A stretch of DNA of 36,424 bases from positions 1-36,424 of the forward strand of contig JAUCBJ010002372.1 in assembly GCA_032718475.1 (NCBI GenBank), given 5' to 3'. Shown here in pieces: positions 19,721 through 32,560 of this stretch; within the stretch, counting starts at the first letter, position 1; every line of letters begins with the position of its first letter. The translations under genes and the position numbers were made by a program. Below the pieces are notes generated by a model, which worked only from the letters and a program-made list of their open reading frames with translations, ran no database searches and was not told the DNA's origin. This DNA comes from Nemertoderma westbladi. Its lineage: Eukaryota; Xenacoelomorpha; Nemertodermatida; Nemertodermatidae.

Positions 19721-22700
19721 ATTACCCAACTGCCACTATCCTATTGCTGATATTATTACCCAACTGCTACTATCCTATTGCTACTATTATTACCCAACTG
19801 CTACTATCCTATTGCTGTTATTATTACCCAACTGCTACTATCCTATTGCTGCTACTATTACCAACTGCTACTATCCTATTGCTGCTACTATTACCCAACT
19901 GCTACTATCCTATTGCTACTATTATTACCCAACTGCCACTATCCTATTGCTGCTATTATTACCCAACTGCCACTATCCTATTGCTGCTACTATTACCTAA
20001 CTGCTACTATCCTATTGCTGCTATTATTACCCAACTGCTACTATCCTATTGCTGCTATTATTACCCAACTGCTACTATCCTATTTCTGCTATTATTACCC
20101 AACTGCCACTATCCTATTGCTGCTATTATTACCCAACTGCCACTATCCTATTGCTGCTACTATTACCCAACTGCCCACTATCCAATTGCTGCTATTATTA
20201 CCCAACTGCTACTATACTATTGCTGCTATTATTACCCAACTGCCTACTATCCTATTGCTGCTATTATTACCCAACTGCTACTATCCTATTGCTGCTACTA
20301 TTACCCAACTGCTACCATCCTATTTCTGCTATTATTACCGAACTGCCTACTATGCTATTGCTGCTATTATTACCCAACTGCTACTATCCTATTGCTGCTA
20401 TTATTACCCAACTGCTACTATCCAATTGCTGCTATTATTACCCAACTGCTACTATCCTATTGCTGCTATTATTACCCAACTGCTACTATCCTATTGCTGC
20501 TATTATTACCCAACTGCTACTATCCTATTGCTGCTATTATTACCCAACTGCCACTATCCTATTGCTGATATTATTACCCAACTGCTACTATCCTATTGCT
20601 ACTATTATTACCCAACTGCTACTATCCTATTGCTGTTATTATTACCCAACTGCTACTATCCTATTGCTGCTACTATTACCAACTGCTACTATCCTATTGC
20701 TGCTACTATTACCCAACTGCTACTATCCTATTGCTACTATTATTACCCAACTGCCACTATCCTATTGCTGCTATTATTACCCAACTGCCACTATCCAATT
20801 GCTGCTATTATTACCCAACTGCTACTATACTATTGCTGCTATTATTACCCAACTGCCTACTATCCTATTGCTGCTATTATTACCCAACTGCTACTATCCT
20901 ATTGCTGCTACTATTACCCAACTGCTACTATCCTATTGCTACTATTATTACCCAACTGCTACTATCCTATTGCTGCTATTATTACCCAACTGCCACTATC
21001 CTATTGCTGCTATTATTACCCAACTGCCACAATCCTATTGCTGCTATTATTACCCAACTGCTACTATCCTATTTCTGCTATTATTACCCAACTGCCACTA
21101 TCCTATTGCTGCTATTATTACCCAACTGCTACTATCCTATTTCTGCTATTATTACCCAACTGCTACTATCCTATTTCTGTTATTATTACCCAACTGCCAC
21201 TATCCTATTGCTGCTATTATTACCCAACTGCCTACTATCCTATTGCTGCTATTATTACCCAACTGCTACTATCCTATTGCTGCTATTATTACCCAACTGC
21301 CACTATCCTATTGCTGCTATTATTACCCAACTGCCTACTATCCTATTGCTGCTATTATTACCCAACTGCTACTATCCTATTGCTGCTATTATTACCCAAC
21401 TGCTACTATCCTATTGCTGCTATTATTCCCCAACTGCCTACTATCATATTGCTGCTATTATTACCCAACTGCCTACTATCCTATTTCTGCTATTATTACC
21501 CAACTGCCACTATCCTATTGCTGCTATTATTACCCAACTGCCACTATCCTATTGCTGCTAGTATTACCCAACTTCTACTATCCTATTGCTGCTACTATTA
21601 CCCAACTGCTACTATCCTATTGCTGCTATTATTACCCAACTGATACTATCCTATTGCTGCTACTATTACCCAACTGCTACTATCCTATTGCTGCTACTAT
21701 TACCCTACTGCTACTATCCTATTTCTGCTATTATTACCCAACTGCCACTATCCTATTGCTGCTATTATTACCCAACTGCTACTATCCTATTGCTGCTACT
21801 ATTACCCAACTGCTACTATCCTATTGCTGCTATTATTACCCAACTGCTACTATCCTATTTCTGTTATTATTACCCAACTGCCACTATCCTATTGCTGCTA
21901 TTATTACCCAACTGCCTACTATCCTATTGCTGCTATTATTACCCAACTGCCACTATCATATTGCTGCTATTATTACCCAACTGCTACTATCCTATTGCTG
22001 CTATTATTACCCAACTGCCTACTATCCTATTGCTGCTATTATTACCCAACTGCTACTATCCTATTTCTGCTATTATTACCCAACTGCTACTATCCTATTT
22101 CTGCTATTATTACCCAACTGCCACTATCCTATTGCTGCTATTATTACACAACTGCTACTATCCTATTGCTGCTATTATTACCCAACTGCTACTATCCTAT
22201 TGCTGCTTTATTACCCAACTGCCTACTATCCTATTTCTGCTATTATTACCCAACTGCTACTATCCTATTTCTGCTATTATTACCCAACTGCCACTATCCT
22301 ATTGCTGCTATTATTACCCAACTGCTACTATCCTATTGCTGCTATTATTACCCAACTGCTACTATCCTATTGCTGCTATTATTACCCAACTGCTACTATC
22401 CTATTGCTGTTTTATTACCCAACTGCCTACTATCCTATTTCTGCTATTATTACCCAACTGCTACTATCCTATTGCTGCTACTATTACCCAACTGCTACTA
22501 TCCTATTGCTGCTACTATTACCCAACTGCTACTATCCTATTTCTGCTATTATTACCCAACTGCTACTATCCTATTTCTGCTATTATTACCCAACTGCCAC
22601 TATCCTATTGCTGCTATTATTACCCAACTGCTACTATCCTATTGCTGCTATTATTACCCAACTGCTACTATCCTATTGCTGCTTTATTACCCAACTGCCT

Positions 22701-22882
22701 ACTATCCTATTTCTGCTATTATTACCCAACTGCCACTATCCTATTGCTGCTATTATTACCCAACTGCTACTATCCTATTGCTGCTACTATTACCCAACTG
22801 CTACTATCCTATTGCTGCTATTATTACCAAACTGCTACTATCCTATTGCTGCTACTATTACCCAACTGCTACTATCCTATTG

Positions 22883-22902
22883 CAGCATGCCGATCCTAGT
22901 AG
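22883..22902 (+). mobile_element. LINE B 3'-end stub (copy 6)
   Basis: Same 20-mer and flanks in block D3, exactly 5858 bp after copy 4. Confidence 0.8.
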
Positions 22903-23458
22903 TATCCTATTGCTGCTACTATTACCCAACTGCTACTATCCTATTTCTGCTATTATTACCCAACTGCCACTATCCTATTGCTGCTATTATTACCCAACTG
23001 CCACTATCCTATTGCTGCTATTATTACCCAACTGCCTACTATCCTATTGCTGCTATTATTACCCAACTGCCACTATCCAATTGCTGCTATTATTACCCAA
23101 CTGCTACTATACTATTGCTGCTATTATTACCCAACTGCCTACTATCCTATTGCTGCTATTATTACCCAACTGCCACTATCCTATTGCTGCTATTATTACC
23201 CAACTGCTACTATCCTATTGCTGCTATTATTACCCAACTGCTACTATCCTATTGCTGCTTTATTACCCAACTGCCTACTATCCTATTTCTGCTATTATTA
23301 CCCAACTGCCACTATCCTATTGCTGCTATTATTACCCAACTGCTACTATCCTATTGCTGCTACTATTACCCAACTGCTACTATCCTATTGCTGCTATTAT
23401 TACCAAACTGCTACTATCCTATTGCTGCTACTATTACCCAACTGCTACTATCCTATTG

Positions 23459-23478
23459 CAGCATGCCGATCCTAGTAG
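23459..23478 (+). mobile_element. LINE B 3'-end stub (copy 7)
   Basis: Same 20-mer and flanks, 576 bp after copy 6 and 5858 bp after copy 5. Confidence 0.8.
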
Positions 23479-23997
23479 TATCCTATTGCTGCTACTATTA
23501 CCCAACTGCTACTATCCTATTTCTGCTATTATTACCCAACTGCCACTATCCTATTGCTGCTATTATTACCCAACTGCCACTATCCTATTGCTGCTATTAT
23601 TACCCAACTGCCTACTATCCTATTGCTGCTATTATTACCCAACTGCCACTATCCAATTGCTGCTATTATTACCCAACTGCTACTATACTATTGCTGCTAT
23701 TATTACCCAACTGCCTACTATCCTATTGCTGCTATTATTACCCAACTGCTACTATCCTATTGCTGCTACTATTACCCAACTGCTACCATCCTATTTCTGC
23801 TATTATTACCGAACTGCCTACTATGCTATTGCTGCTATTATTACCCAACTGCTACTATCCTATTGCTGCTATTATTACCCAACTGCTACTATCCAATTGC
23901 TGCTATTATTACCCAACTGCTACTATCCTATTGCTGCTATTATTACCCAACTGCTACTATCCTATTGCTGCTATTATTACCCAACTGCTACTATCCT

Positions 23998-24009
23998 ATT
24001 GCTGCTATT
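23998..24009. other. Empty-site paralogue of the LINE B copy 2 insertion
   Basis: A single ATTGCTGCTATT inside uninterrupted satellite. The sequence to its left matches that left of 18140 and the sequence to its right matches that right of 19720. Confidence 0.8.
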
Positions 24010-27000
24010 ATTACCCAACTGCCACTATCCTATTGCTGATATTATTACCCAACTGCTACTATCCTATTGCTACTATTATTACCCAACTGCTACTATCCTA
24101 TTGCTGTTATTATTACCCAACTGCTACTATCCTATTGCTGCTACTATTACCAACTGCTACTATCCTATTGCTGCTACTATTACCCAACTGCTACTATCCT
24201 ATTGCTACTATTATTACCCAACTGCCACTATCCTATTGCTGCTATTATTACCCAACTGCCACTATCCTATTGCTGCTACTATTACCTAACTGCTACTATC
24301 CTATTGCTGCTATTATTACCCAACTGCTACTATCCTATTGCTGCTATTATTACCCAACTGCTACTATCCTATTTCTGCTATTATTACCCAACTGCCACTA
24401 TCCTATTGCTGCTATTATTACCCAACTGCCACTATCCTATTGCTGCTACTATTACCCAACTGCCCACTATCCAATTGCTGCTATTATTACCCAACTGCTA
24501 CTATACTATTGCTGCTATTATTACCCAACTGCCTACTATCCTATTGCTGCTATTATTACCCAACTGCTACTATCCTATTGCTGCTACTATTACCCAACTG
24601 CTACCATCCTATTTCTGCTATTATTACCGAACTGCCTACTATGCTATTGCTGCTATTATTACCCAACTGCTACTATCCTATTGCTGCTATTATTACCCAA
24701 CTGCTACTATCCAATTGCTGCTATTATTACCCAACTGCTACTATCCTATTGCTGCTATTATTACCCAACTGCTACTATCCTATTGCTGCTATTATTACCC
24801 AACTGCTACTATCCTATTGCTGCTATTATTACCCAACTGCCACTATCCTATTGCTGATATTATTACCCAACTGCTACTATCCTATTGCTACTATTATTAC
24901 CCAACTGCTACTATCCTATTGCTGTTATTATTACCCAACTGCTACTATCCTATTGCTGCTACTATTACCAACTGCTACTATCCTATTGCTGCTACTATTA
25001 CCCAACTGCTACTATCCTATTGCTACTATTATTACCCAACTGCCACTATCCTATTGCTGCTATTATTACCCAACTGCCACTATCCAATTGCTGCTATTAT
25101 TACCCAACTGCTACTATACTATTGCTGCTATTATTACCCAACTGCCTACTATCCTATTGCTGCTATTATTACCCAACTGCTACTATCCTATTGCTGCTAC
25201 TATTACCCAACTGCTACCATCCTATTTCTGCTATTATTACCGAACTGCCTACTATGCTATTGCTGCTATTATTACCCAACTGCTACTATCCTATTGCTGC
25301 TATTATTACCCAACTGCCACTATCCTATTGCTGATATTATTACCCAACTGCTACTATCCTATTGCTACTATTATTACCCAACTGCTACTATCCTATTGCT
25401 GTTATTATTACCCAACTGCTACTATCCTATTGCTGCTACTATTACCAACTGCTACTATCCTATTGCTGCTACTATTACCCAACTGCTACTATCCTATTGC
25501 TACTATTATTACCCAACTGCCACTATCCTATTGCTGCTATTATTACCCAACTGCCACTATCCTATTGCTACTATTATTACCCAACTGCTACTATCCTATT
25601 GCTGTTATTATTACCCAACTGCTACTATCCTATTGCTGCTACTATTACCAACTGCTACTATCCTATTGCTGCTACTATTACCCAACTGCCCACTATCCTA
25701 TTGCTGCTATTATTACCCAACTGCCACTATCCTATTGCTGCTACTATTACCCAACTGCCACTATCCTATTGCTGCTATTATTACCCAACTGCTACTATCC
25801 TATTTCTGCTTTTATTACCCAACTGCCACTATCCTATTGCTGCTACTATTACCCAACTGCTACTATCCTATTACTACTATTATTACCCAACTGCTGCTAT
25901 CCTATTGCTGCTATTATTACCCAACTGCCACTATCCTATTGCTGCTATTATTACCCAACTGCTACTATCCTATTTCTGCTATTATTACCCAACTGCCACT
26001 ATCCTATTGCTGCTATTATTACCCAACTGCTACTATCCTATTGCTGCTATTATTACCCAACTGCCACTATCCTATTGCTGCTACTATTACCCAACTGCTA
26101 CTATCCTATTGCTACTATTATTACCCAACTGCTACTATCCTATTTCTGCTATTATTACCCAACTGCCACTATCCTATTGCTGCTACTATTACCCAACTGC
26201 TACTATCCTATTGCTACTATTATTACCCAACTGCTACTATCCTATTGCTGCTATTATTACCCAACTGCCACTATCCTATTGCTGCTATTATTACCCAACT
26301 GCCACAATCCTATTGCTGCTATTATTACCCAACTGCTACTATCCTATTTCTGCTATTATTACCCAACTGCCACTATCCTATTGCTGCTATTATTACCCAA
26401 CTGCTACTATCCTATTGCTGCTATTATTACCCAACTGCCACTTTCCTATTGCTGCTACTATTACCCAACTGCTACTATCCTATTGCTACTATTATTACCC
26501 AACTGCTACTATCCTATTGCTGCTATTATTACCCAACTGCCACTATCCTATTGCTGCTACTATTACCCAACTGCTACTATCCTATTGCTACTATTATTAC
26601 CCAACTGCTACTATCCTATTGCTGCTATTATTACCCAACTGCCACTATCCTATTGCTGCTATTATTACCCAACTGCTACTGTCCTATTTCTGCTATTATT
26701 ACCCAACTGCCACTATCCTATTGCTGCTATTATTACCCAACTGCTACTATCCTATTGCTGCTATTATTACCCAACTGCCACTATCCTATTGCTGCTACTA
26801 TTACCCAACTGCTACTATCCTATTGCTACTATTATTACCCAACTGCTACTATCCTATTTCTGCTATTATTACCCAACTGCCACTATCCTATTGCTGCTAT
26901 TATTACCCAACTGCTACTATCCTATTGCTGCTATTATTACCCAACTGCCACTATCCTATTGCTGCTACTATTACCCAACTGCTACTATCCTATTGCTACT

Positions 27001-28885
27001 ATTATTACCCAACTGCTACTATCCTATTGCTGCTATTATTACCCAACTGCTACTATCCTATTGCTGCTACTATTACCCAACTGCTACTATCCTATTGCTG
27101 CTATTATTACCCAACTGCCTACTATCCTATTGCTGCTATTATTACCCAACTGCTACTATCCTATTGCTGCTATTATTACCCAACTGCTACTATCCTATTT
27201 CTGCTATTATTACCCAACTGCCACTATCCTATTGCTGCTATTATTACCCAACTGCTACTATCCTATTGCTGCTACTATTACCCAACTGCTACTATCCTAT
27301 TGCTACTATTATTACCCAACTGCCACTATCCTATTGCTACTATTATTACCCAACTGCTACTATCATATTGCTGCTATTATTACCCAACTGCCTACTATCC
27401 TATTGCTGCTATTATTACCCAACTGCTACTATCCTATTGCTGCTATTATTACCCAACTGCTACTATCCTATTTCTGCTATTATTACCCAACTGCTACTAT
27501 CATATTGCTGCTATTATTACCCAACTGCTACTATCCTATTGCTGCTATTATTACCCAACTACCACTATCCTATTGCTGCTATTATTACCCAACTGCTACT
27601 ATCCTATTGCTGCTACTATTACCCAACTGCTACTATCCTATTGCTGCTACTATTACCCAACTGCTACTATCCTATTGCTACTATTATTACCCAACTGCCA
27701 CTATCCTATTGCTGCTATTATTACCCAACTGCCACTATCCTATTGCTGCTATTATTACCCAACTGCTACTATCCTATTGCTGCTATTATTACCCAAATGG
27801 CACTATCCTATTGCTGTTATTATTACCCAACTGCTACTATCCTATTGCTGCTATTATTACCCATCTGCTACTATCCTATTGCTGCTATTATTACCCAACT
27901 GCCACTATCATATTGCTGCTATTATTACCCAACTGCTACTATCCTATTGCTGCTATTATTACCCAACTGCTACTATCCTATTGCTGCCATTATTACCGAA
28001 CTGCTACTATCCTATTGCTGCTATTATTACCCAACTGCTACTATCCTATTGCTGCTATTATTACCCAACTGCCACTATCCTATTGCTGCTATTATTACCC
28101 AACTGCTACTATCCTATTGCTGCTACTATTACCCAACTGCCACTATCCTATTGCTGCTATTATTACCCAACTGCTACTATCTTATTGCTGCTATTATTAC
28201 CCAACTGCTACTATCCTATTGCTGCTACTATTACCCAACTGCTACTATCCTATTGCTGCTATTATTACCCAACTGCTACTATCCTATTTCTGCTATTATT
28301 ACCGAACTGCCTACTATGCTATTGCTGCTATTATTACCCAACTGCTACTATCCTATTGCTGCTACTATTACCCAACTGCCTACTATCCTATTGCTGCTAC
28401 TATTACCCAACTGCTACCATCCTATTGCTGCTATTATTACCCAACTGCTACTATCTATTGCTGCTACTATTACCCAACTGCTACCATCCTATTTCTGCTA
28501 TTATTACCCAACTGCCACTATCCTATTGCTGCTATTATTACCCAACTGCTACTATCTTATTGCTGCTATTATTACCCAACTGCTACTATCCTATTGCTGC
28601 TACTATTACCCAACTGCTACTATCCTATTGCTGCTATTATTACCCAACTGCTACTATCCTATTTCTGCTATTATTACCGAACTGCCTACTATGCCATTGC
28701 TGCTATTATTACCCAACTGCTACTATCCTATTGCTGATTTTATTACCCAACTGCAACTATCCTATTGCTGCTATTATTACCCAACTTCTACTATCCCATT
28801 GCTGCTATTATTACCCAACTGCCTACTATGCTATTGATGCTATTATTACCCAACTGCCTACTATCATATTGCTGCTATTATTACC

Positions 28886-28950
28886 TCTAAATTCAAATAG
28901 TTATTACGTCAGCCAGTCATTAGTTATATTAAATTATTGACTAAATCATT
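28886..28950. other. AT-rich junction between the two satellites
   Basis: About 65 bp of unique AT-rich sequence separates satellite A from satellite B. No gene or repeat is recognised. Confidence 0.6.
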
Positions 28951-29091
28951 TCTGTCGTACCTCTCAGCCTAACTGTCGAACGTCCCATCCAAACTGTCGT
29001 ACTATATGTCGTACATATCAATCTATTTGTCGTACATCCCAGCTTAACTCTCTTACTATCTATCGTACATATCTGCTTATCAGCTTATTTG
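28951..29091. repeat. Diverged first spacer copy of satellite B
   Basis: Resembles the 130-bp spacers but with many substitutions (GTCGAACGTCCCATCC, TATCTATCGTACATATC), as expected for an ageing array edge. Confidence 0.7.
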
Positions 29092-29422
29092 TCTAACTGT
29101 CGTACATCTAAGCCTTACTGCCATACTAGTTGTCGTACATCTCAGTCTAACTGTCGTACATCTATGCCTTACTGCCATATTAGTTGTCGCACATCTCAGT
29201 CTAACTGTCGTACATCTAATCCTTACTGCCATACTAGTTGTCGTACATCTCAGCCTAACTGTCGTACATCTAAGCCTTACTGCCATACTAGTTGTCGTAC
29301 ATCTCAGTCTAACTGTCGTACATCTAAGCCTTACTGCCATACTAGTTGTCGTACATCTCAGCCTAACTGTTGTACATCTAAGCCTTACTGCCATACTAGT
29401 TTTCGTACATCTCCGCCTAAGT

Positions 29423-29552
29423 GTCGAACATCCCTTCCTAACTGTCGTATTATATGTCGTACATATCAGTCTATTTGTCGTACATCCCAGCTTAACTCAC
29501 GTACTATCTGTCGTACATCTCTGTTTATCAGCACATCAGTACACAGCAGTAT
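29423..29552. repeat. Satellite B variant spacer 1
   Basis: Begins GTCGAACATCCCTTCC and ends in CACATCAGTACACAGCAG. It is made of degenerate TGTCGTACAT units. Confidence 0.85.
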
Positions 29553-29950
29553 CAGTACATCTCAGTCTAACTGTCGTACATCTAAGCCTTACTGCCATAC
29601 TAGTTGTCGTACATCTCAGTCTAACTGTCGTACATCTAAGCCTTACTGCCATACTAGTTGTCGCACATCTCAACCTAACTGTCGTACATCTAAGCCTTAC
29701 TGCCATACTAGTTGTCGTACATCTCAGTCTAACTGTCGTACATCTAAGCCTTACTGCCATACTAGTTGTCGTACATCTCAGCCTAACTGTCGTACATCTA
29801 AGCCTTACTGCCATACTAGTTGTCGTACATCTCAGTCTAACTGTCGTACATCTAAGCCTTACTGCCATACTAGTTGTCGTACATCTCAGCCTAACTGTTG
29901 TACATCTAAGCCTTACTGCCATACTAGTTGTCGTAGATCTCCGCCTAACT

Positions 29951-30080
29951 GTCGAACATCCCTTCCTAACTGTCGTATTATATGTCGTACATATCAGTCT
30001 ATTTGTCGTACATCCCAGCTTAACTCACGTACTATCTGTCGTACATCTCTGTTTATCAGCACATCAGTACACATCAGTAT
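29951..30080. repeat. Satellite B variant spacer 2
   Basis: Same 130-bp spacer, 528 bp after spacer 1. Confidence 0.85.
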
Positions 30081-31337
30081 CAGTACATCTCAGTCTAACT
30101 GTCGTACATCTAAGCCTTACTGCCATACTAGTTGTCGTACATCTCAGTCTAACTGTCGTACATCTAAGCCTTACTGCCATACTAGTTGTCGTACATCTCA
30201 ACCTAACTGTCGTACATCTAAGCCTTACTGCCATACTAGTTGTCGTACATCTCAGTCTAACTGTCGTACATCTAAGCCTTACTGCCATACTAGTTGTCGT
30301 ACATCTCAGCCTAACTGTCGTACATCTAAGCCTTACTGCCATACTAGTTGTCGTACATCTCAGTCTAACTGTCGTACATCTACGCCTTACTGCCATTGTC
30401 GTACATCTCAGCCTAACTGTTGTACATCTAAGCCTTACTGCCATACTAGTTGTCGTACATCTCAGCCTAACTGTCGTACATCTAAGCCTTACTGCCATAC
30501 TAGTTGTCGTACATCACAGTCTAACTGTCGTACATCTAAGCCTTACTGCCATACTTGTTGTCGTACATCTCAGTCTAACTGTCGTACATCTAAGCCTTAC
30601 TGCCATACTAGTTGTCGTACATCTCAGCCTAACTGTCGTATATCTAAGCCTTACTGCCATACTAGTTGTCGTACATCTCAGTCTAACTGTCGTACATCTA
30701 AGCCTTACTGCCATACTAGTTGTCGTACATCTCAGCCTAACTGTCGTACATCTAAGCCTTACTGCCATACTAGTTGTCGTACATCTCAGTCTAACTGTCG
30801 TACATCTAAGCCTTACTGCCATACTAGTTGTCGTACATCTCAGTCTAACTGTCGTACATCTAAGCCTTACTGCCATACTAGTTGTCGTACATCTCAGCCT
30901 AACTGTCGTACATCTAAGCCTTACTGCCATACTAGTTGTCGTACATCTCAGTCTAACTGTCGTACATCTAAGCCTTACTGCCATACTAGTTGTCGTACAT
31001 CTCAGCCTAACTGTCGTACATCTAAGCCTTACTGCCATACTAGTTGTCGTACATCTCAGTCTAACTGTCGTACATATAAGCCTTACTGCCATACTAGTTG
31101 TCGTACATCTCAGTCTAACTGTCGTACATCTAAGCCTTACTGCCATACTAGTTGTCGTACATCTCAGTCTAACTGTCGTACATCTAAGCCTTACTGCCAT
31201 ACTAGTTGTCGTACATCTCAGTCTAACTGTCGTACATCTAAGCCTTACTGCCATACTAGTTGTCGTACATCTCAGCCTAACTGTTGTACATCTAAGCCTT
31301 ACTGCCATACTAGTTGTCGTACATCTCCGCCTATCTG

Positions 31338-31467
31338 TCGAACATCCCTTCCTAACTGTCGTATTATATGTCGTACATATCAGTCTATTTGTCGTACATC
31401 CCAGCTTAACTCACGTACTATCTGTCGTACATCTCTGTTTATCAGCACATCAGTACACATCAGTATC
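31338..31467. repeat. Satellite B variant spacer 3
   Basis: Same 130-bp spacer, 1387 bp after spacer 2. It is preceded by CCGCCTATC, a change shared with spacers 4 and 5. Confidence 0.85.
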
Positions 31468-32430
31468 AGTACATCTCAGTCTAACTGTCGTACATCTAAG
31501 CCTTACTGCCATACTAGTTGTCGTACATCTCAACCTAACTGTCGTACATCTAAGCCTTACTGCCATACTAGCCTAACTGTCGTACATCTCAGTCTAACTG
31601 TCGTACATCTAAGCCTTACTGCCATACTAGTTGTCGTACATCTCAACCTAACTGTCGTACATCTCAGTCTAACTGTCGTACATCTAAGCCTTACTGCCAT
31701 ACTAGTTGTCGTACATCTCAGCCTAACTGTCGTACATCTAAGCCTTACTGCCATACTAGTTGTCGTACATCTCAGTCTAACTGTCGTACATCTAAGCCTT
31801 ACTGCCATACTAGTTGTCGTACATCTCAGCCTAACTGTCGTACATCTAAGCCTTACTGCCATACTAGTTGTCGTACATCTCAGTCTAACTGTCGTACATC
31901 TAAGCCTTACTGCCATACTAGTTGTCGTACATCTCAGTCTAACTGTCGTACATCTAAGCCTTACTGCCATACTAGTTGTCGTACATCTCAGCCTAACTGT
32001 CGTACATCTAAGCCTTACTGCCATACTAGTTGTCGTACATCTCAGTCTAACTGTCGTACATCTAAGCCTTACTGCCATACTAGTTGTCGTACATCTCAGC
32101 CTAACTGTCGTACATCTAAGCCTTACTGCCATACTAGTTGTCGTACATCTCAGTCTAACTGTCGTACATATAAGCCTTACTGCCATACTAGTTGTCGTAC
32201 ATCTCAGTCTAACTGTCGTACATCTAAGCCTTACTGCCATACTAGTTGTCGTACATCTCAGCCTAACTGTCGTACATCTAAGCCTTACTGCCATACTAGT
32301 TGTCGTACATCTCAGTCTAACTGTCGTACATCTAAGCCTTACTGCCATACTAGTTGTCGTACATCTCAGCCTAACTGTTGTACATCTAAGCCTTACTGCC
32401 ATACTAGTTGTCGTACATCTCCGCCTATCT

Positions 32431-32560
32431 GTCGAACATCCCTTCCTAACTGTCGTATTATATGTCGTACATATCAGTCTATTTGTCGTACATCCCAGCT
32501 TAACTCACGTACTATCTGTCGTACATCTCTGTTTATCAGCACATCAGTACACATCAGTAT
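32431..32560. repeat. Satellite B variant spacer 4
   Basis: Same 130-bp spacer, 1093 bp after spacer 3. The sequence following spacers 3, 4 and 5 is the same for over 200 bp, which marks a higher-order repeat. Confidence 0.85.

Larger units (their letters stand above)
15238..21095. repeat. Higher-order block D2 (contains LINE B copy 2)
   Basis: Matches 21096 onward at a constant offset of 5858 bp left of the LINE insertion (15321 to 21179, 17024 to 22882, 18140 to 23998) and 4289 bp right of it (19709 to 23998, 20561 to 24850, 20795 to 25084). The difference of 1569 bp equals the LINE plus one TSD. The ancestral tandem unit was therefore about 4289 bp. Confidence 0.85.
21096..25215. repeat. 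Higher-order block D3 (copy of D2 without the LINE)
   Basis: Near-identical variant order to D2, with an uninterrupted site at 23998-24009 where D2 carries the LINE. Similarity ends at about 25215, where D3 reads CTACCATCC and D2 (20926) reads CTACTATCC and then diverges. Confidence 0.85.
19709..28885. repeat. Satellite A, right part: 34-bp tandem repeat
   Basis: Continues the same 34-bp array in phase after the LINE B insertion. The part to about 25215 belongs to the large duplicated blocks. From about 25215 to 28885 the higher-order pattern is less regular. Variants TATTGCTACTATTATT and TATTGCTGATATT are common only in this right part. The array ends at about 28885 in ATTATTACC followed by unrelated AT-rich sequence. 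Confidence 0.97.

Noticed and set aside
8075-28940. Many open frames of 300-1600 codons across satellite A as large membrane proteins
   Set aside because: They follow directly from a 34-bp unit with no plus-strand stop. All three frames give the same hydrophobic 34-residue repeat, and there is no promoter, domain or coding bias.
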